Notes under the pieces: model-generated
Database searches by the model: none
Told to the model about the DNA's origin: nothing
Seen by the model: the letters and a program-made list of their open reading frames with translations, nothing else
Made by a program: the position numbers and the translations under genes
Origin: Myxococcota bacterium
GTDB lineage: Bacteria > Myxococcota_C > UBA6777
Assembly: GCA_023150835.1 (NCBI GenBank)
Contig: JAKLKB010000055.1
Coordinates: 1 to 54,619, forward strand
Direction: 5' to 3'
Length of the DNA stretch: 54,619 nucleotides
In this document: positions 23,868-32,891 of the stretch, piece by piece
Numbering within the stretch: the stretch's first letter is position 1
How the letters are laid out: every line of letters begins with the position of its first letter

Positions 23868-25700
23868 TTAATAAGCGGCGGGTGTTCCGAACTTTCGGGG
23901 ATCGGATGCGGCGATGCGTTGGTGGTGGGCGTTGACAAAGACGGCTTGGACGGCGGTGTAGCCTTGGGGCCAGAGATGGATGGTGTGCTGTCGTGCGCGC
24001 AGCGCGCCGATGAGATCGTCGGAAAAGGATTTTTCCATAAAGAGCAGGGGAGGGAACCATTGGTGGTGGATGCGTGGGGCAGAGACGGCGTAGGCGGGAT
24101 CTTTGCGAGCGAGGAGGATGTGTAGGAGGGCTTGCAGAGTGCCTGTGATGATCGTGGGGCCGCCTGAGGCCCCGATGCTGAGGACGGGTTGGCCGTTTTG
24201 TGCGACAAGAGTGGGGGACATGCTCGATAGTGGGCGTTTGTGGGGGGATACGGCGTTGGCAGCGCCTTGGATCAGGCCGAAGGCATTGGGTTTTCCGGGA
24301 TGTGTCGAAAAGTCATCCATCTGGTTGTTGAGTAAGATACCGGATCGCTCGGTGACGACTTGGGAACCGAAGCTGGTGTTGATGGTGGTGGTGAGAGCGA
24401 CAGCGTTTCCGTGTGCGTCGATGACGCTGATATGGGAGGTTCCGCCGTCACGGTGGGCGGCGGAGGGCGGGAGCTTTGGGCTACCATAATCGCGCCAAGG
24501 CAAGACGGCGTGTTTTTGAATGCGTGCGGCGAGGGACTTGGCGTAGGTGGGGGAGCGGAGGTAGGCCAACGGAACTCGAACGAAGTCTGTATCGCCCAAG
24601 TATCGGGCGCGATCCGCGAATGAATGTTTGAGGGCTTCGGTCAGCGTGTGATAATCACCCGCAGGATCGGCGAGCCATGTTTTGATCGGAAACTGTTGAA
24701 GGATCTGGAGGGTTTGGAGCATGGTGATCCCACCCGAAGAAGGCGGTGGCATCAAGAAGATATCGTAGCCTTGCCAACGGGTGTGGAGGGCGGTGCGTTG
24801 TTTGGGTCGGTAGTTTGCGAGGTCTTGGAGTGTCAAGATCCCGCCGTTGCGACGAACGGTTTCTACGATATCTTGAGCGATCCATCCTCGATAAAACACG
24901 TCGGGTCCGTGTTGTGCGATCGCTTCGAGAGTTTTGGCGAGGCGGGGCCGCCTGAGGCGGGTGCCTTGTTGGAGCGGCTCTCCGCCAGCGGCGTAGATCA
25001 AGTTGAGTCTCGGCCAGCGGCGAAGTTGTGTGCGATGAGCTGCCAGTCCGCGTGCGAGGTGAGGGCCGATCGGAAAGCCCTGTTTGGCGAGGTGGATGGC
25101 GGGCGTCAGGACTTGCGCGAGAGAGAGCTTGCCCCACGATCGGACGGCGTGGGCGCAGCCAGCGACTTCGCCCGGTACTCCGACGGCAAGGCCGCCTTCG
25201 CGACTGGCGTTTTTGGGCAGGCCGACTTGTGTGTACGTCTTGGCATGAGCGGAAGCAGGGGCTGTTTCACGAAAGTCCAAAACATCGGCTTTTTGGCCTT
25301 TTCCGTGTCGGAGGTACATCAAAAATCCCCCGCCGCCGATGCCGGAACCTGCGGGGCTGACGACACCTAACGCAAATGCCGCAGCGCAGGCCGCATCGAT
25401 CGCGTTGCCTCCCGCTTTTAAGATCGCCACTCCCGCACGTGATGCGAGTTCATGATCGGCAGCCACCGCGCCATGTTGCCCTGCGGCTCGGTACACCGCG
25501 TGTCCTTTGTTTTTTTCGTGTGGGAGATTTGCTGTTGGACGGGAAGAACCGACAGGGGAAGGCAACGTCGGGGGGGCTGCGTGAGCAACGGAGGCAAGCC
25601 ATAAGCCCCCCACAAGTCCAACGAACAATTCGCGAAAACGGCGAGTCTTCCGAGAGTATTGTTCTCTTCGCGAGGAGCAAAAGAAAGCGTCCACTAACAT
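23868..25700 (-). CDS. ggt: gamma-glutamyltranspeptidase (exported)
   Basis: A 610-residue Ntn hydrolase precursor that transfers or hydrolyses the gamma-glutamyl group of glutathione and related peptides in the periplasm. An N-terminal hydrophobic stretch (RELFVGLVGGLWLASVAHA) is a probable signal peptide. The large-subunit motifs GAVAADHELAS, GGNAIDAACAAAFALGVVSP and SGIGGGGFLMY are followed by the self-cleavage site at DGGTSHISVID, where the Thr becomes the nucleophile, and PLSSMSPTLV and GASGGPTI near the C-terminus. Length and order fit the family. ATG 25700 has AGGAG seven bases upstream. No glutathione gene is adjacent. Confidence 0.95.
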   Translation of the reverse strand: MLVDAFFCSSRREQYSRKTRRFRELFVGLVGGLWLASVAHAAPPTLPSPVGSSRPTANLPHEKNKGHAVYRAAGQHGAVAADHELASRAGVAILKAGGNAIDAACAAAFALGVVSPAGSGIGGGGFLMYLRHGKGQKADVLDFRETAPASAHAKTYTQVGLPKNASREGGLAVGVPGEVAGCAHAVRSWGKLSLAQVLTPAIHLAKQGFPIGPHLARGLAAHRTQLRRWPRLNLIYAAGGEPLQQGTRLRRPRLAKTLEAIAQHGPDVFYRGWIAQDIVETVRRNGGILTLQDLANYRPKQRTALHTRWQGYDIFLMPPPSSGGITMLQTLQILQQFPIKTWLADPAGDYHTLTEALKHSFADRARYLGDTDFVRVPLAYLRSPTYAKSLAARIQKHAVLPWRDYGSPKLPPSAAHRDGGTSHISVIDAHGNAVALTTTINTSFGSQVVTERSGILLNNQMDDFSTHPGKPNAFGLIQGAANAVSPHKRPLSSMSPTLVAQNGQPVLSIGASGGPTIITGTLQALLHILLARKDPAYAVSAPRIHHQWFPPLLFMEKSFSDDLIGALRARQHTIHLWPQGYTAVQAVFVNAHHQRIAASDPRKFGTPAAY

Positions 25701-25917
25701 CCGCGACTCCTAATCTTTTGTGGTGTGAAAGTCGGTGAGGCGACGTTGTGTACACAAGCGCAAAGTGTGGCTTTTCACAAGAGGGTTGCGCCCGTTTGTG
25801 TGGGGGGTCGTGGACCAGAGCCTCGAATGCTTCGAGTCGGTCGCCGTTGCGCCCGTTTGTGTGGGGGTTCGTGAGATCGCAAAGGATACGGTGCGAAATG
25901 ACCGAACAAAGGGTGTT
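25701..25917. other. non-coding region with a 19-bp direct repeat
   Basis: GCGCCCGTTTGTGTGGGG occurs at about 25789 and again at about 25851. Between the copies lies the small inverted pair CGAATGCTTCG. The region is upstream of ggt and precedes family B copy 1. I see no supported gene. Confidence 0.5.
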
Positions 25918-25918
25918 T

Positions 25919-26033
25919 ATACGAGATCCGCAGGGCGCGTGATCGCAAAACGTAGGGGCAGACAGGTGTGGCTGCCCAACAATCGGGCGTCTACACACTA
26001 TCCTACGGGAACGCTTCACTCGGATATCGTATG
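25919..26033. repeat. family B MITE-like element, copy 1
   Basis: About 115 bp with inverted ends TATACGAGATCCGC and CGGATATCGTATGA and a core GTAGGGGCAGACAGGTGTGG, then CTGCCCAACAATCGGGCGTC. GGGGCAG and CTGCCC form a hairpin. Related copies occur at 32404, 34678, 38384, 41688 and 43949. Confidence 0.78.
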
Positions 26034-26135
26034 ATTGATTCGCATCACGATGAGAGAGTGGATGGTTGGGGTGGAATCAAGCGTGGGTGGGGAGATGGAA
26101 TGAAGAAAAGAAAGAGGAGGGGGGTTTGTTGGAGA

Positions 26136-26741
26136 CTAGCGGGAGGTTGTTTTCCATGTGGTGTGGCACTTGACGTATTGAGCAGGAACTTTCGTGCATT
26201 CGGTGCGGAAAACGGGGCGTTTGTTGCAGACGGTGCTCCACGTGGGTTTGCGCGAGCATTGGGTGTGATTGGTGGGTTTGCGGACGCATTGGGTGTATTG
26301 GGAGGGGACGCGATGGCAATTTTGATAGACTTGCCAGTAGCTACGGCATTGGGGGATATAACGGCACTTGAGCTGGCCGTAGCACTTGGTGTATTCACGT
26401 TCGTTGTTGATGAAACGCACACAACGTTGATAACATTGTTTGTTTTGGCTACAGGTGGTGTTCAAGCGCTTAAACGGTGCGCACTTGGTGGCCCATGTGG
26501 TGTAGGTTTTACACTGGTTGGCCCATGTGGTGTAGGTTTTACATTGGTTGTGCCATTGAAGTTGGCGGCTGCATTTGGTGGTGAGGAAGGACTTGCAGGT
26601 TTGGTGGCAGTGGTTGGAGCATTGGGTGGTGGAGGTGGGCTTGTATTGAAAGCCCAGACCGTAGGTTTCTGCCTTGGCAGAGGTTGTGTAGAGGGACAAG
26701 AAAGGAAGCACGGCGAGCAGGGTCTTGAACATTTTTCTCAT
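26136..26741 (-). CDS. secreted Cys-rich repeat protein, Cys every tenth residue
   Basis: A 201-residue protein I do not recognise. A signal peptide (MRKMFKTLLAVLPFLSLYTT, cleavage likely after SAKA) precedes a mature chain with 19 cysteines. Ten of the intervals between successive Cys are exactly ten residues, for example CKTYTTWANQ, CKTYTTWATK, CHRVPSQYTQ and CSRKPTWSTV. The middle has tighter spacing (CYGQLK, CRYIPQ). The chain is basic and rich in Thr, Tyr, Gln and Trp. ATG 26741 has AAGGAG six bases upstream. A regular ten-residue period suggests a solenoid or a repeated disulfide or metal-binding module outside the cytoplasm. The odd Cys count means one residue is free or pairs with another chain. 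Neighbours give no clue. Confidence 0.8.
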   Translation of the reverse strand: MRKMFKTLLAVLPFLSLYTTSAKAETYGLGFQYKPTSTTQCSNHCHQTCKSFLTTKCSRQLQWHNQCKTYTTWANQCKTYTTWATKCAPFKRLNTTCSQNKQCYQRCVRFINNEREYTKCYGQLKCRYIPQCRSYWQVYQNCHRVPSQYTQCVRKPTNHTQCSRKPTWSTVCNKRPVFRTECTKVPAQYVKCHTTWKTTSR

Positions 26742-27036
26742 CGAAAACTCCTTGGTCGATGATTAGAGGAAAAGAGGTCGGTTCGAGCGCAAAGATCCGT
26801 CTCCTGCGTTGAGGTGGACGAGCACTTGCGATCACAGAACCGACAAAAACAGCGATGCTGTTAAGTGGGGGTAAGACCCGCTTCCGATCGCATTATTCAT
26901 TTTTTTTGAAAAAATTTGATCTTGCGAAGATCACCGCACAGGCCCCTTGCGAAATCGGCTGATTTTGCTACAAACCAAAAAGCCAAAGGGCGCGAGAACA
27001 GCGGGTGAAACGACGACTTAGAAAGAAAGGCCAAGC
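26742..27036. promoter_or_regulatory. divergent AT-rich intergenic region
   Basis: This 295-base region separates the divergent Cys-rich protein and acyl-CoA dehydrogenase genes. It holds an AT-rich tract around 26891-26920 (TTTTTTTTGAAAAAATTT) that may be part of a promoter or a curved segment. No ORF is supported. Confidence 0.3.
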
Positions 27037-28854
27037 ATGACACAGACGCTCCATTATCACAGTAACCTCCGCGATATCTTGTTTAATTTGTTTGAAGTCT
27101 TTCGCGTGCAAGACACCAGTTTGGGGAAGGGTCCATACAGCCATCTCGATGCAGAGACGGTGCAGGAGATATTGACGACTTTTGAAGAGGTGGCGCGCAA
27201 AGAACTGGCGTTGAGCTTCGCAGAGTCCGATCGTGTACCGTTGCGTCTTGATGCGGAAGGCAACGTGTTTCTACCCGAAGGGCTGAAAGGGGCCTTGAAA
27301 ACGTACTACGATGGAGACTGGCACAAGCTGGAATTGCCCGAACATCTAGGTGGATCAGCGGCTCCTCCGTCAGTGGTGTGGGCGGCTTTTGAGATGTTGA
27401 TCGGTGCAAACCCGGGTGTGGCTTTTTATGTGTTTGGCACCTTTATGGCCCGAATCATCGACCGCTTGGCCACCGAAGCTCAAAAGAAGCGGTTTCTTGG
27501 GGGGCTGGTAGAGCGACGCTGGGGCGGAACGATGGTCTTGACCGAACCTGACGCAGGAAGCGATGTGGGCGCAGGAACCACAAAAGCCCGCTGCCTCGAC
27601 GGGGATATCTGGGAGATCGAAGGCGTTAAGCGCTTTATCACCAACGGCGACTACGACGCGACAGAAAATATCATCCACATGGTGCTTGCGCGGCCCGAAG
27701 GTGCTGCCGCAGGAACCAAGGGACTGTCGTTGTTTATCGTCCCGAAGTTTTGGGTCCACGAAGACGGCACGTTGGGCGAACGCAACGGCGTGTACTGTAG
27801 CAACCTCGAAAAGAAGATGGGGATCAAAGGCTCGGCGACGTGCGAGTTGACCTTTGGTGATCGCCATCCTGCGCGGGGTTTGCTGCTTGGCAACGTCCAC
27901 AACGGTATCCGTCAGATGTTTCATATCATCGAACAGGCGCGGATGGCTGTGGGGATGAAGTCGATGTCTACGCTGTCTACGGGCTATCTGAATGCTTTGG
28001 CTTACACCAAAGAGCGCATCCAAGGCCCTGATCTTCTCGCGATCATGGACAAATCTTCGCCACGTGTGCCGATTATCCGGCATCCTGACGTGCGCAGGAT
28101 GTTGATGAGCCAAAAAGCCCATGCCGAGGGCATGCGCGCACTTTGTTTGTATACTTCAACTCTTCAAGATCAAGTCGAGATCGCAGGCGGACACGGAGCC
28201 GAAGCCGCGCAGCGCTTCGATCAACGCAACGACTTGCTCTTGCCATTGGTCAAGGGATACTGCTCTGAAAAAGCCTACGAACAACTGAACTTGTCGTTGC
28301 AATGCTTCGGTGGTTCGGGCTATTTGCAAGATTACCCCATCGAACAATACATCCGCGATCAAAAGATCGACACCCTTTACGAAGGCACCACCCACATCCA
28401 AGCGCTGGATCTGTTCTTTCGCAAAGTCGCACGCGATGGCGGCGAAACCTTGCGGGAACTCTTGGGTGATATCCGCCAAACCCTCCAAGAGACCGCAGGT
28501 ATCGCAGATCTCGCGGTGAGCCACCAACACCTCACGACGGCTCTCGGTCATTTCGAAGCCATCATGATGAATATGCTTGATAAAGTCGGCGAATCTTTCT
28601 ACCACGTCGGACTCCAAGGAAATCGCTTGCTCTTTGGGCTGGCCGAACTGGTGATCGGCTGGCTGCTTTTGCGCCAAGCTGCTGTCGCTCACACCAAACT
28701 CCAACACGCTCCCCATGAGTCAAACTTTTATTCCGCCAAGCTCGCCACCGCACGCTTCTTTTGCTCACAAGTCCTCCCACAAATGGGACTTGTGCGCGAT
28801 CTCATCCGCTCTGGTGATCTCGCCCTCATGGAACTCGACGAGCAATGCTTCTAA
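27037..28854 (+). CDS. acyl-CoA dehydrogenase, long (about 600-residue) type
   Basis: A 605-residue FAD-dependent acyl-CoA dehydrogenase. Residues 1 to about 90 form the extra N-terminal helical domain of the long subfamily that includes DmdC. The FAD/acyl core has GTMVLTEPDAGSDVGAGTTK, WEIEGVKRFITNGD, KMGIKGSATCEL and MAVGMKSMSTLSTGYLNAL. The catalytic Glu is in YEGTTHIQALDLFFRK. A C-terminal helical extension of about 110 residues also fits this branch. It would carry out alpha,beta-desaturation in fatty-acid or methylmercaptopropionyl-CoA breakdown; the sequence does not settle which. ATG 27037 has AAAGGCC nearby, a modest site. It stands alone. Confidence 0.93.
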   Translation: MTQTLHYHSNLRDILFNLFEVFRVQDTSLGKGPYSHLDAETVQEILTTFEEVARKELALSFAESDRVPLRLDAEGNVFLPEGLKGALKTYYDGDWHKLELPEHLGGSAAPPSVVWAAFEMLIGANPGVAFYVFGTFMARIIDRLATEAQKKRFLGGLVERRWGGTMVLTEPDAGSDVGAGTTKARCLDGDIWEIEGVKRFITNGDYDATENIIHMVLARPEGAAAGTKGLSLFIVPKFWVHEDGTLGERNGVYCSNLEKKMGIKGSATCELTFGDRHPARGLLLGNVHNGIRQMFHIIEQARMAVGMKSMSTLSTGYLNALAYTKERIQGPDLLAIMDKSSPRVPIIRHPDVRRMLMSQKAHAEGMRALCLYTSTLQDQVEIAGGHGAEAAQRFDQRNDLLLPLVKGYCSEKAYEQLNLSLQCFGGSGYLQDYPIEQYIRDQKIDTLYEGTTHIQALDLFFRKVARDGGETLRELLGDIRQTLQETAGIADLAVSHQHLTTALGHFEAIMMNMLDKVGESFYHVGLQGNRLLFGLAELVIGWLLLRQAAVAHTKLQHAPHESNFYSAKLATARFFCSQVLPQMGLVRDLIRSGDLALMELDEQCF

Positions 28855-29616
28855 TCTTGATCCTGCCCCCGCCCTCGGCCCTGTTTGCTTCATCGCAACC
28901 CCCAAGCCACCGATGCTTTTCGCTTCTCAAAAATTTTTCTTGCTTTGCGCTTGCCAAGCCAAATGAATTATGATATCCCTCTGCCCTCTCCGAGAATGGA
29001 GGTTTTTGGGCTATCCAAAAAGACAGCCTTTTCAAAAACAACCTGCCCAAGCGACTTCTGCGCCGCACTATACCACACAACTTGAACCTCTTTGCGTGCG
29101 CTCTCGTCTTCTTTGCGTTTTGTTTTTGCTTGCTTCTGTCTCCAACACGGTAAGGCGCACAGTTCAACGTTGAGCAGCCTGCGCTGAGATGGGCCGAACC
29201 TCTCTTCTCTTTCGGGACCATCCTTTTTGCCCAAAAGGATGCAACAAACACCTTGCTCTTTTTCAATCCTATCCTTCCTGACAAGCCTTTGTATCGGTTG
29301 CTTTTTTGTCAGATCTCGCTTTTGCGCGTTCCCATCCACAAAAGCATACGTTCTGCGATGGCTCCTTGTCAGTGTTGATCAACCAAGTTATGATCCGAGG
29401 GCCTTTGTTGGGAGTCGGGTGACCGGCTGCTCTTTGCTTCGTCCCTTACCAAGTCTCTCTTGTTTTTTTTTGCTCTCAGTTTGATGGGGTTATCGCGCAC
29501 AAAATGCACGTCGTGACACATCCATCTCTTTGTCAAACCACACCATCAAACCCCTACAGGCGAGGGAGATATCCCCGCTTCTTCAAAGGCACACAGCTAG
29601 TTAAGGTGATACGGAA
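28855..29616. other. long non-coding region upstream of the sigma factor
   Basis: These 762 bases carry no ORF with coding character on either strand; the minus-strand frames here are low-complexity Lys/Arg strings without ribosome sites. The plus strand is pyrimidine-rich. GAGTCGGGTGACCGGCTGC near 29411 could fold weakly. A long leader or promoter array for the sigma gene, or an unrecognised RNA, is possible. No known RNA class was identified. Confidence 0.4.
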
Positions 29617-31560
29617 ATGGCACAATACATCCTCCGACGCCCAAGCCGCGAATCGAACCCTCTTGCAGCGAGTACACCGACCATGACCGATGAACGTTCA
29701 TCCAAAGTGTCCGCTGCAAAAAAGGAAACGCGCCAAGCAGAGAGGAAGATCCCACAGCACAACGCTCCCGAAAGCACGGAAAGCAAGGCCCCTGAAAAGC
29801 GCCGCAGAATCATCGTTGAGACTCCGATCTCTCAAAGTCTCAAACGGGCCGAAGAGCGCAATGCCGAGCCACGAGCAGAGCGAGACAGTCCGCAATACGC
29901 AGAGAGCAACACCGAAACAAAAACGCGACAGCCCTCCGCCCAAAAAACAGAACCCAAAACGGAGCGCACTCTTGCACAAAAAGTCGAGCAAAAGGCTCCT
30001 GCACAAAAAGTCGAGCAAAAGGCTCCTGCACAAAAAGTCGAGCAAAAAGCTCCTACACAAAAAGTCGAGCAAAAAGCTCCTACACAAAAAGTCGAGCAAA
30101 AAGCTCCTACACAAAAAGTCGAGCAAAAAGCTCCTACACAAAAAGTCGAGCAAAAAGCTCCTACACAAAAAGTAGCCGTGCCCAAGGCCGAGCCAAAGGC
30201 TTCTGCGCAAAAAGTCGTAAAAACCGAGCAAAAAGCAGCCGCGCCCAAGACCGAGCGAAAGGCTTCTGTGCAAAAAGCGGAGCGTAAAACCAAGCACGAA
30301 GACGAAGCCGTACTGGGTTCTTCGGAAGAAGACGAAGAGCTTGAGGGTGTGTTGCTTGGAGAAGACGAAGAAGAACTTGCGTTGGATGAGGACGCACATC
30401 CTTCGGAAAATCTTGATGAACCCGAAGAAGAGTTTGAACCGCCTCTCAGCGACGAGGCGATCTTGATGGGTCGCCCCGGGGCCGATATCGACGAAGAGTT
30501 GGAGCGCGAACTCGAAGAAGAGAAAAATCTACCGAGCGAAAAACTGCTCAAAAATATCTCGGCAACGCGCCAAGATCTGGATATCGTTCGGATGTATCTG
30601 CGCGATATCAGCAAACATCCTCCAATTACCCGCGAGGATGAGATCTCGCTTGGAAAGCGCATCTCCGAAGGGCAAGCCGCTGAGCGCGAGAGGAAGACCT
30701 GCGAAGGAGTCGAGCGTGTTGATTTGGCTCGGCTGATCAACATCGGTGAACTCGCCCGAAAAAAACTTGTCCGCAGCAATCTTCGCCTCGTTGTGAGCGT
30801 CGCCAAGCGTTATCTTGGTCGTGGTCTGAACTTCCTTGACTTGATCCAAGAAGGAAACGTCGGCCTTTTGCGCGCTGTTGAAAAGTTCGATCACGCTTTG
30901 GGCTACCGCTTCAGCACTTACGCGATCTGGTGGATTCGTCAGGCGATCAGTCGTGCATTGGCCGGCCAAACCCGCACGATCCGTCTTCCGATGCACATGG
31001 TCGAAGTGAGCAAAAAGCATCGACGTATCCGCAACGCACTCTTTCAAAAACTCGGACGTGAGCCGAGTTCCGAAGAGTTGGCGATCGAGCTTGGCTTGCT
31101 TGATCCCGTAGATGCCGAGCAGATCGAATCCCATTGGGAATCGGGAACCCCGTTGCCTCGGGTCTTGAGTTTACGGCTCGAACAAGCCGTCCTCAAGGTC
31201 TCCGATATCCAACGCTTGAATCAGGAGCCTTTGAGCCTCGAAGCACCTCTTGCACACGAAGACAGCACGTCGCTTGCGGACTTTATCAAAGACGAAAGTG
31301 TCCCAGCCCCAATGGAACACGCTCGTCAACAATCTCTCAAGGAACAAATGGGTAAATATCTCGAAGAACTCGATGATCGCGAACGACGTGTATTGACCAT
31401 GCGTTTCGGACTCGAAGATGGTATCCCCCATACGCTCGAAGAGATCGGCAAGATCTTGAACGTCACCCGCGAGCGTGTCCGACAGCTTGAAATGAAAGCC
31501 TTGCGGAAACTGCGCCATCCTCGCCGAAGCAGCGAACTCCACAAACATCTCGAATACTAG
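29617..31560 (+). CDS. sigma-70 family RNA polymerase sigma factor (RpoD-like) with repeat extension
   Basis: A 647-residue sigma factor. Residues 1-245 are a low-complexity basic extension containing about eight QKVEQKAPT-type nonapeptides (119-185). An acidic stretch follows (about 250-315). Region 1.2 is DIVRMYLRDISKHPPITRED (about 332-351). Region 2 runs from RKKLVRSNLRLVVSVAKRYL to YRFSTYAIWWIRQAISRAL (391-458) with the DLIQEGNVGLLRAVEKF core. Region 3 is near MVEVSKKHRRIRNAL, and region 4 is RVLTMRFGLEDGIPHTLEEI to RERVRQLEMKALRKLR. The -35-binding helix resembles group 1/2 sigmas. It may be the housekeeping factor or a close paralogue; the long extension is unusual. ATG 29617 has AAGGTG nine bases upstream. 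Confidence 0.9.
   Translation: MAQYILRRPSRESNPLAASTPTMTDERSSKVSAAKKETRQAERKIPQHNAPESTESKAPEKRRRIIVETPISQSLKRAEERNAEPRAERDSPQYAESNTETKTRQPSAQKTEPKTERTLAQKVEQKAPAQKVEQKAPAQKVEQKAPTQKVEQKAPTQKVEQKAPTQKVEQKAPTQKVEQKAPTQKVAVPKAEPKASAQKVVKTEQKAAAPKTERKASVQKAERKTKHEDEAVLGSSEEDEELEGVLLGEDEEELALDEDAHPSENLDEPEEEFEPPLSDEAILMGRPGADIDEELERELEEEKNLPSEKLLKNISATRQDLDIVRMYLRDISKHPPITREDEISLGKRISEGQAAERERKTCEGVERVDLARLINIGELARKKLVRSNLRLVVSVAKRYLGRGLNFLDLIQEGNVGLLRAVEKFDHALGYRFSTYAIWWIRQAISRALAGQTRTIRLPMHMVEVSKKHRRIRNALFQKLGREPSSEELAIELGLLDPVDAEQIESHWESGTPLPRVLSLRLEQAVLKVSDIQRLNQEPLSLEAPLAHEDSTSLADFIKDESVPAPMEHARQQSLKEQMGKYLEELDDRERRVLTMRFGLEDGIPHTLEEIGKILNVTRERVRQLEMKALRKLRHPRRSSELHKHLEY
29974..30173 (+). repeat. 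27-bp tandem repeats in the sigma-factor gene
   Basis: About seven and a half tandem 27-base units (core CACAAAAAGTCGAGCAAAAAG) encoding QKVEQKAPT/A. They are in frame, and the last five are virtually identical at DNA level, a substrate for slippage that would change the length of the N-terminal extension. Confidence 0.9.
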
Positions 31561-31660
31561 CGCCCAACACCTCCGCGAATACCAGCACCCCCACAAAGCC
31601 GAGATCCCGACACCCCCACGAAGCCGAGATCCCAAAATCCCTCTACCACCGAGTTTTCAG

Positions 31661-32356
31661 ATGATGAAATCTTTGCCTTTTCTCCTGTTGTTTGGAGCAC
31701 TTTTGCTTCTTGTTGCTTGTCAACAACAAGACAACGCTGGACCTCGTATCCCCATCCCGATCCCTCCACATGGTATCAGCGATGTTGTTGCAGAAGGCCG
31801 CCAACCCAAACAAAACAACGCACCTGCCCCACAAACAACGATGGGAACGCCATACTCTGCGCCTACCTCAGCCTCACCAAGCGATGCCGAGCTTTTTGCG
31901 ATCGCTGGCATCCAATGGAAAACCCCCAAGGGATGGCGTCTTCAGCGATCACCAAGCCCCATGCGCCTTGCGACTTATTTCTTACCGAACCACGCCGCAG
32001 GGACCGCAACCTGTGCGCTGTTTTATTTTGGTCGTGGTCAAGGCGGAAGCATCCAAGCCAATCTCGACCGATGGGTCGGGCAGTTTGCCAAAGACCCCGC
32101 AACACAACGCACCAAAAAGATCGAAAAGTCCCTTTACAACGGGCTTTCCGTACACATCGTCGAGATCTCAGGGCCTTATTCCGATGGCATGGGGCCGATG
32201 GCGTCCGCTTCGCCTCGCCCAAACCAACGGATGCTCGGGGCGATCGTCGAAGCTCCCGAAGGCCCTGTCTTTTTCAAATGTGTCGGACCAGACGCCTCGA
32301 TCCAACAGGCTCGCGGTGGTTTCTCTGTGCTTCTACAGTCCGTCCAACGCAAGTGA
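31661..32356 (+). CDS. lipoprotein of unknown function
   Basis: A 231-residue protein with a lipoprotein signal: MMKSLPFLLLFGALLLLVAC, lipobox LVAC, acylated Cys at residue 20. A Pro/Gln-rich spacer follows to about residue 75, then a compact domain containing AIAGIQWKTPKGWRLQRSP, CALFYFGRGQGGS, WVGQFAKD and a terminal GGFSVLLQSVQ. The W..P.GW start is often seen in small envelope proteins that judge or bind at the membrane, but no family can be named. It follows the sigma factor by 100 bases on the same strand. The ribosome site is weak, so the second Met is an equal candidate start. Confidence 0.7.
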   Translation: MMKSLPFLLLFGALLLLVACQQQDNAGPRIPIPIPPHGISDVVAEGRQPKQNNAPAPQTTMGTPYSAPTSASPSDAELFAIAGIQWKTPKGWRLQRSPSPMRLATYFLPNHAAGTATCALFYFGRGQGGSIQANLDRWVGQFAKDPATQRTKKIEKSLYNGLSVHIVEISGPYSDGMGPMASASPRPNQRMLGAIVEAPEGPVFFKCVGPDASIQQARGGFSVLLQSVQRK

Positions 32357-32403
32357 TCCATCGCGCACCACTTTCTTCCCCGCCTATCCGCATCCATCCC
32401 GCT

Positions 32404-32586
32404 TATACGATATCCGAGCCACGTGTACACAAAGGAAAGTGCGTAGACGCCCGATTGTTGGGCACGCGGGGCTGCCCCTACATCTTGCGATCACGCCAAA
32501 GGAGAGTGCGTAGACGCCCGATTGTTGGGCATCCACGCGGGGCTGCCCCTACATCTTGCGATCACGCTATGGGCGGATTTCGTATA
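32404..32586. repeat. family B element, copy 2, with an internal duplication
   Basis: Ends are TTATACGATATCCGA and GGGCGGATTTCGTATAA. The inner segment starting GTGCGTAGACGCCCGATTGT is present twice in tandem (about 32437-32494 and 32505-32567), so this copy is about 180 bp instead of about 115. Confidence 0.78.
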
Positions 32587-32658
32587 ACGCCTCTCTCAGC
32601 CCCACTTCGGGCGTTATCGCAAACGCCGCTCTCAGCCCCACTTCGGGCGTTATCGCAA
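32587..32658. repeat. 36-bp direct repeat, two copies
   Basis: The unit CTCTCAGCCCCACTTCGGGC, continuing into GTTATCGCAAACGCC, is present twice back to back immediately after family B copy 2. The rest of this 535-base gap holds no supported gene. Confidence 0.75.
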
Positions 32659-32891
32659 ACGCCGCACTTCTTCTCTCTCGGCCCCGCACATCCTTGTCTT
32701 TTTCTTAGAAAATACGTAGGTTAAAACCCTCTTTCCGCTTGGGGCGAACGCAAACCAACACGGATCTGCACTTTGTTGATCGGCCCGTTGGTTCGGTCGT
32801 TTGGGCGGTACGCTCGTTGCTCACAAGCAAATTTTTTGCCTACACCCACCGTCTTTTGGTGGCTCCCTTGTCCACAAAGGAGACGCATCGT

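Noticed and set aside
23625-24125. 166-codon plus-strand frame over the 32-bp repeats
   Set aside because: It is made of family A sequence, the tandem repeat and the antisense of ggt; no coding evidence.
27370-28122. 250-codon minus-strand frame in the acyl-CoA dehydrogenase gene
   Set aside because: The plus-strand gene is unmistakable; this frame has no family features.
28826-29339. Minus-strand frames of 123-152 codons
   Set aside because: Lys/Arg/Ser strings with no ribosome site or hydrophobic pattern, overlapping the end of the dehydrogenase gene.
29636-29655. tRNA-like TTCGATTC string
   Set aside because: The flanking bases do not form a T-arm, and the region is the N-terminal coding part of the sigma gene.
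29974-30173. CRISPR array
   Set aside because: The 27-base units are directly tandem without spacers and in frame with the protein.
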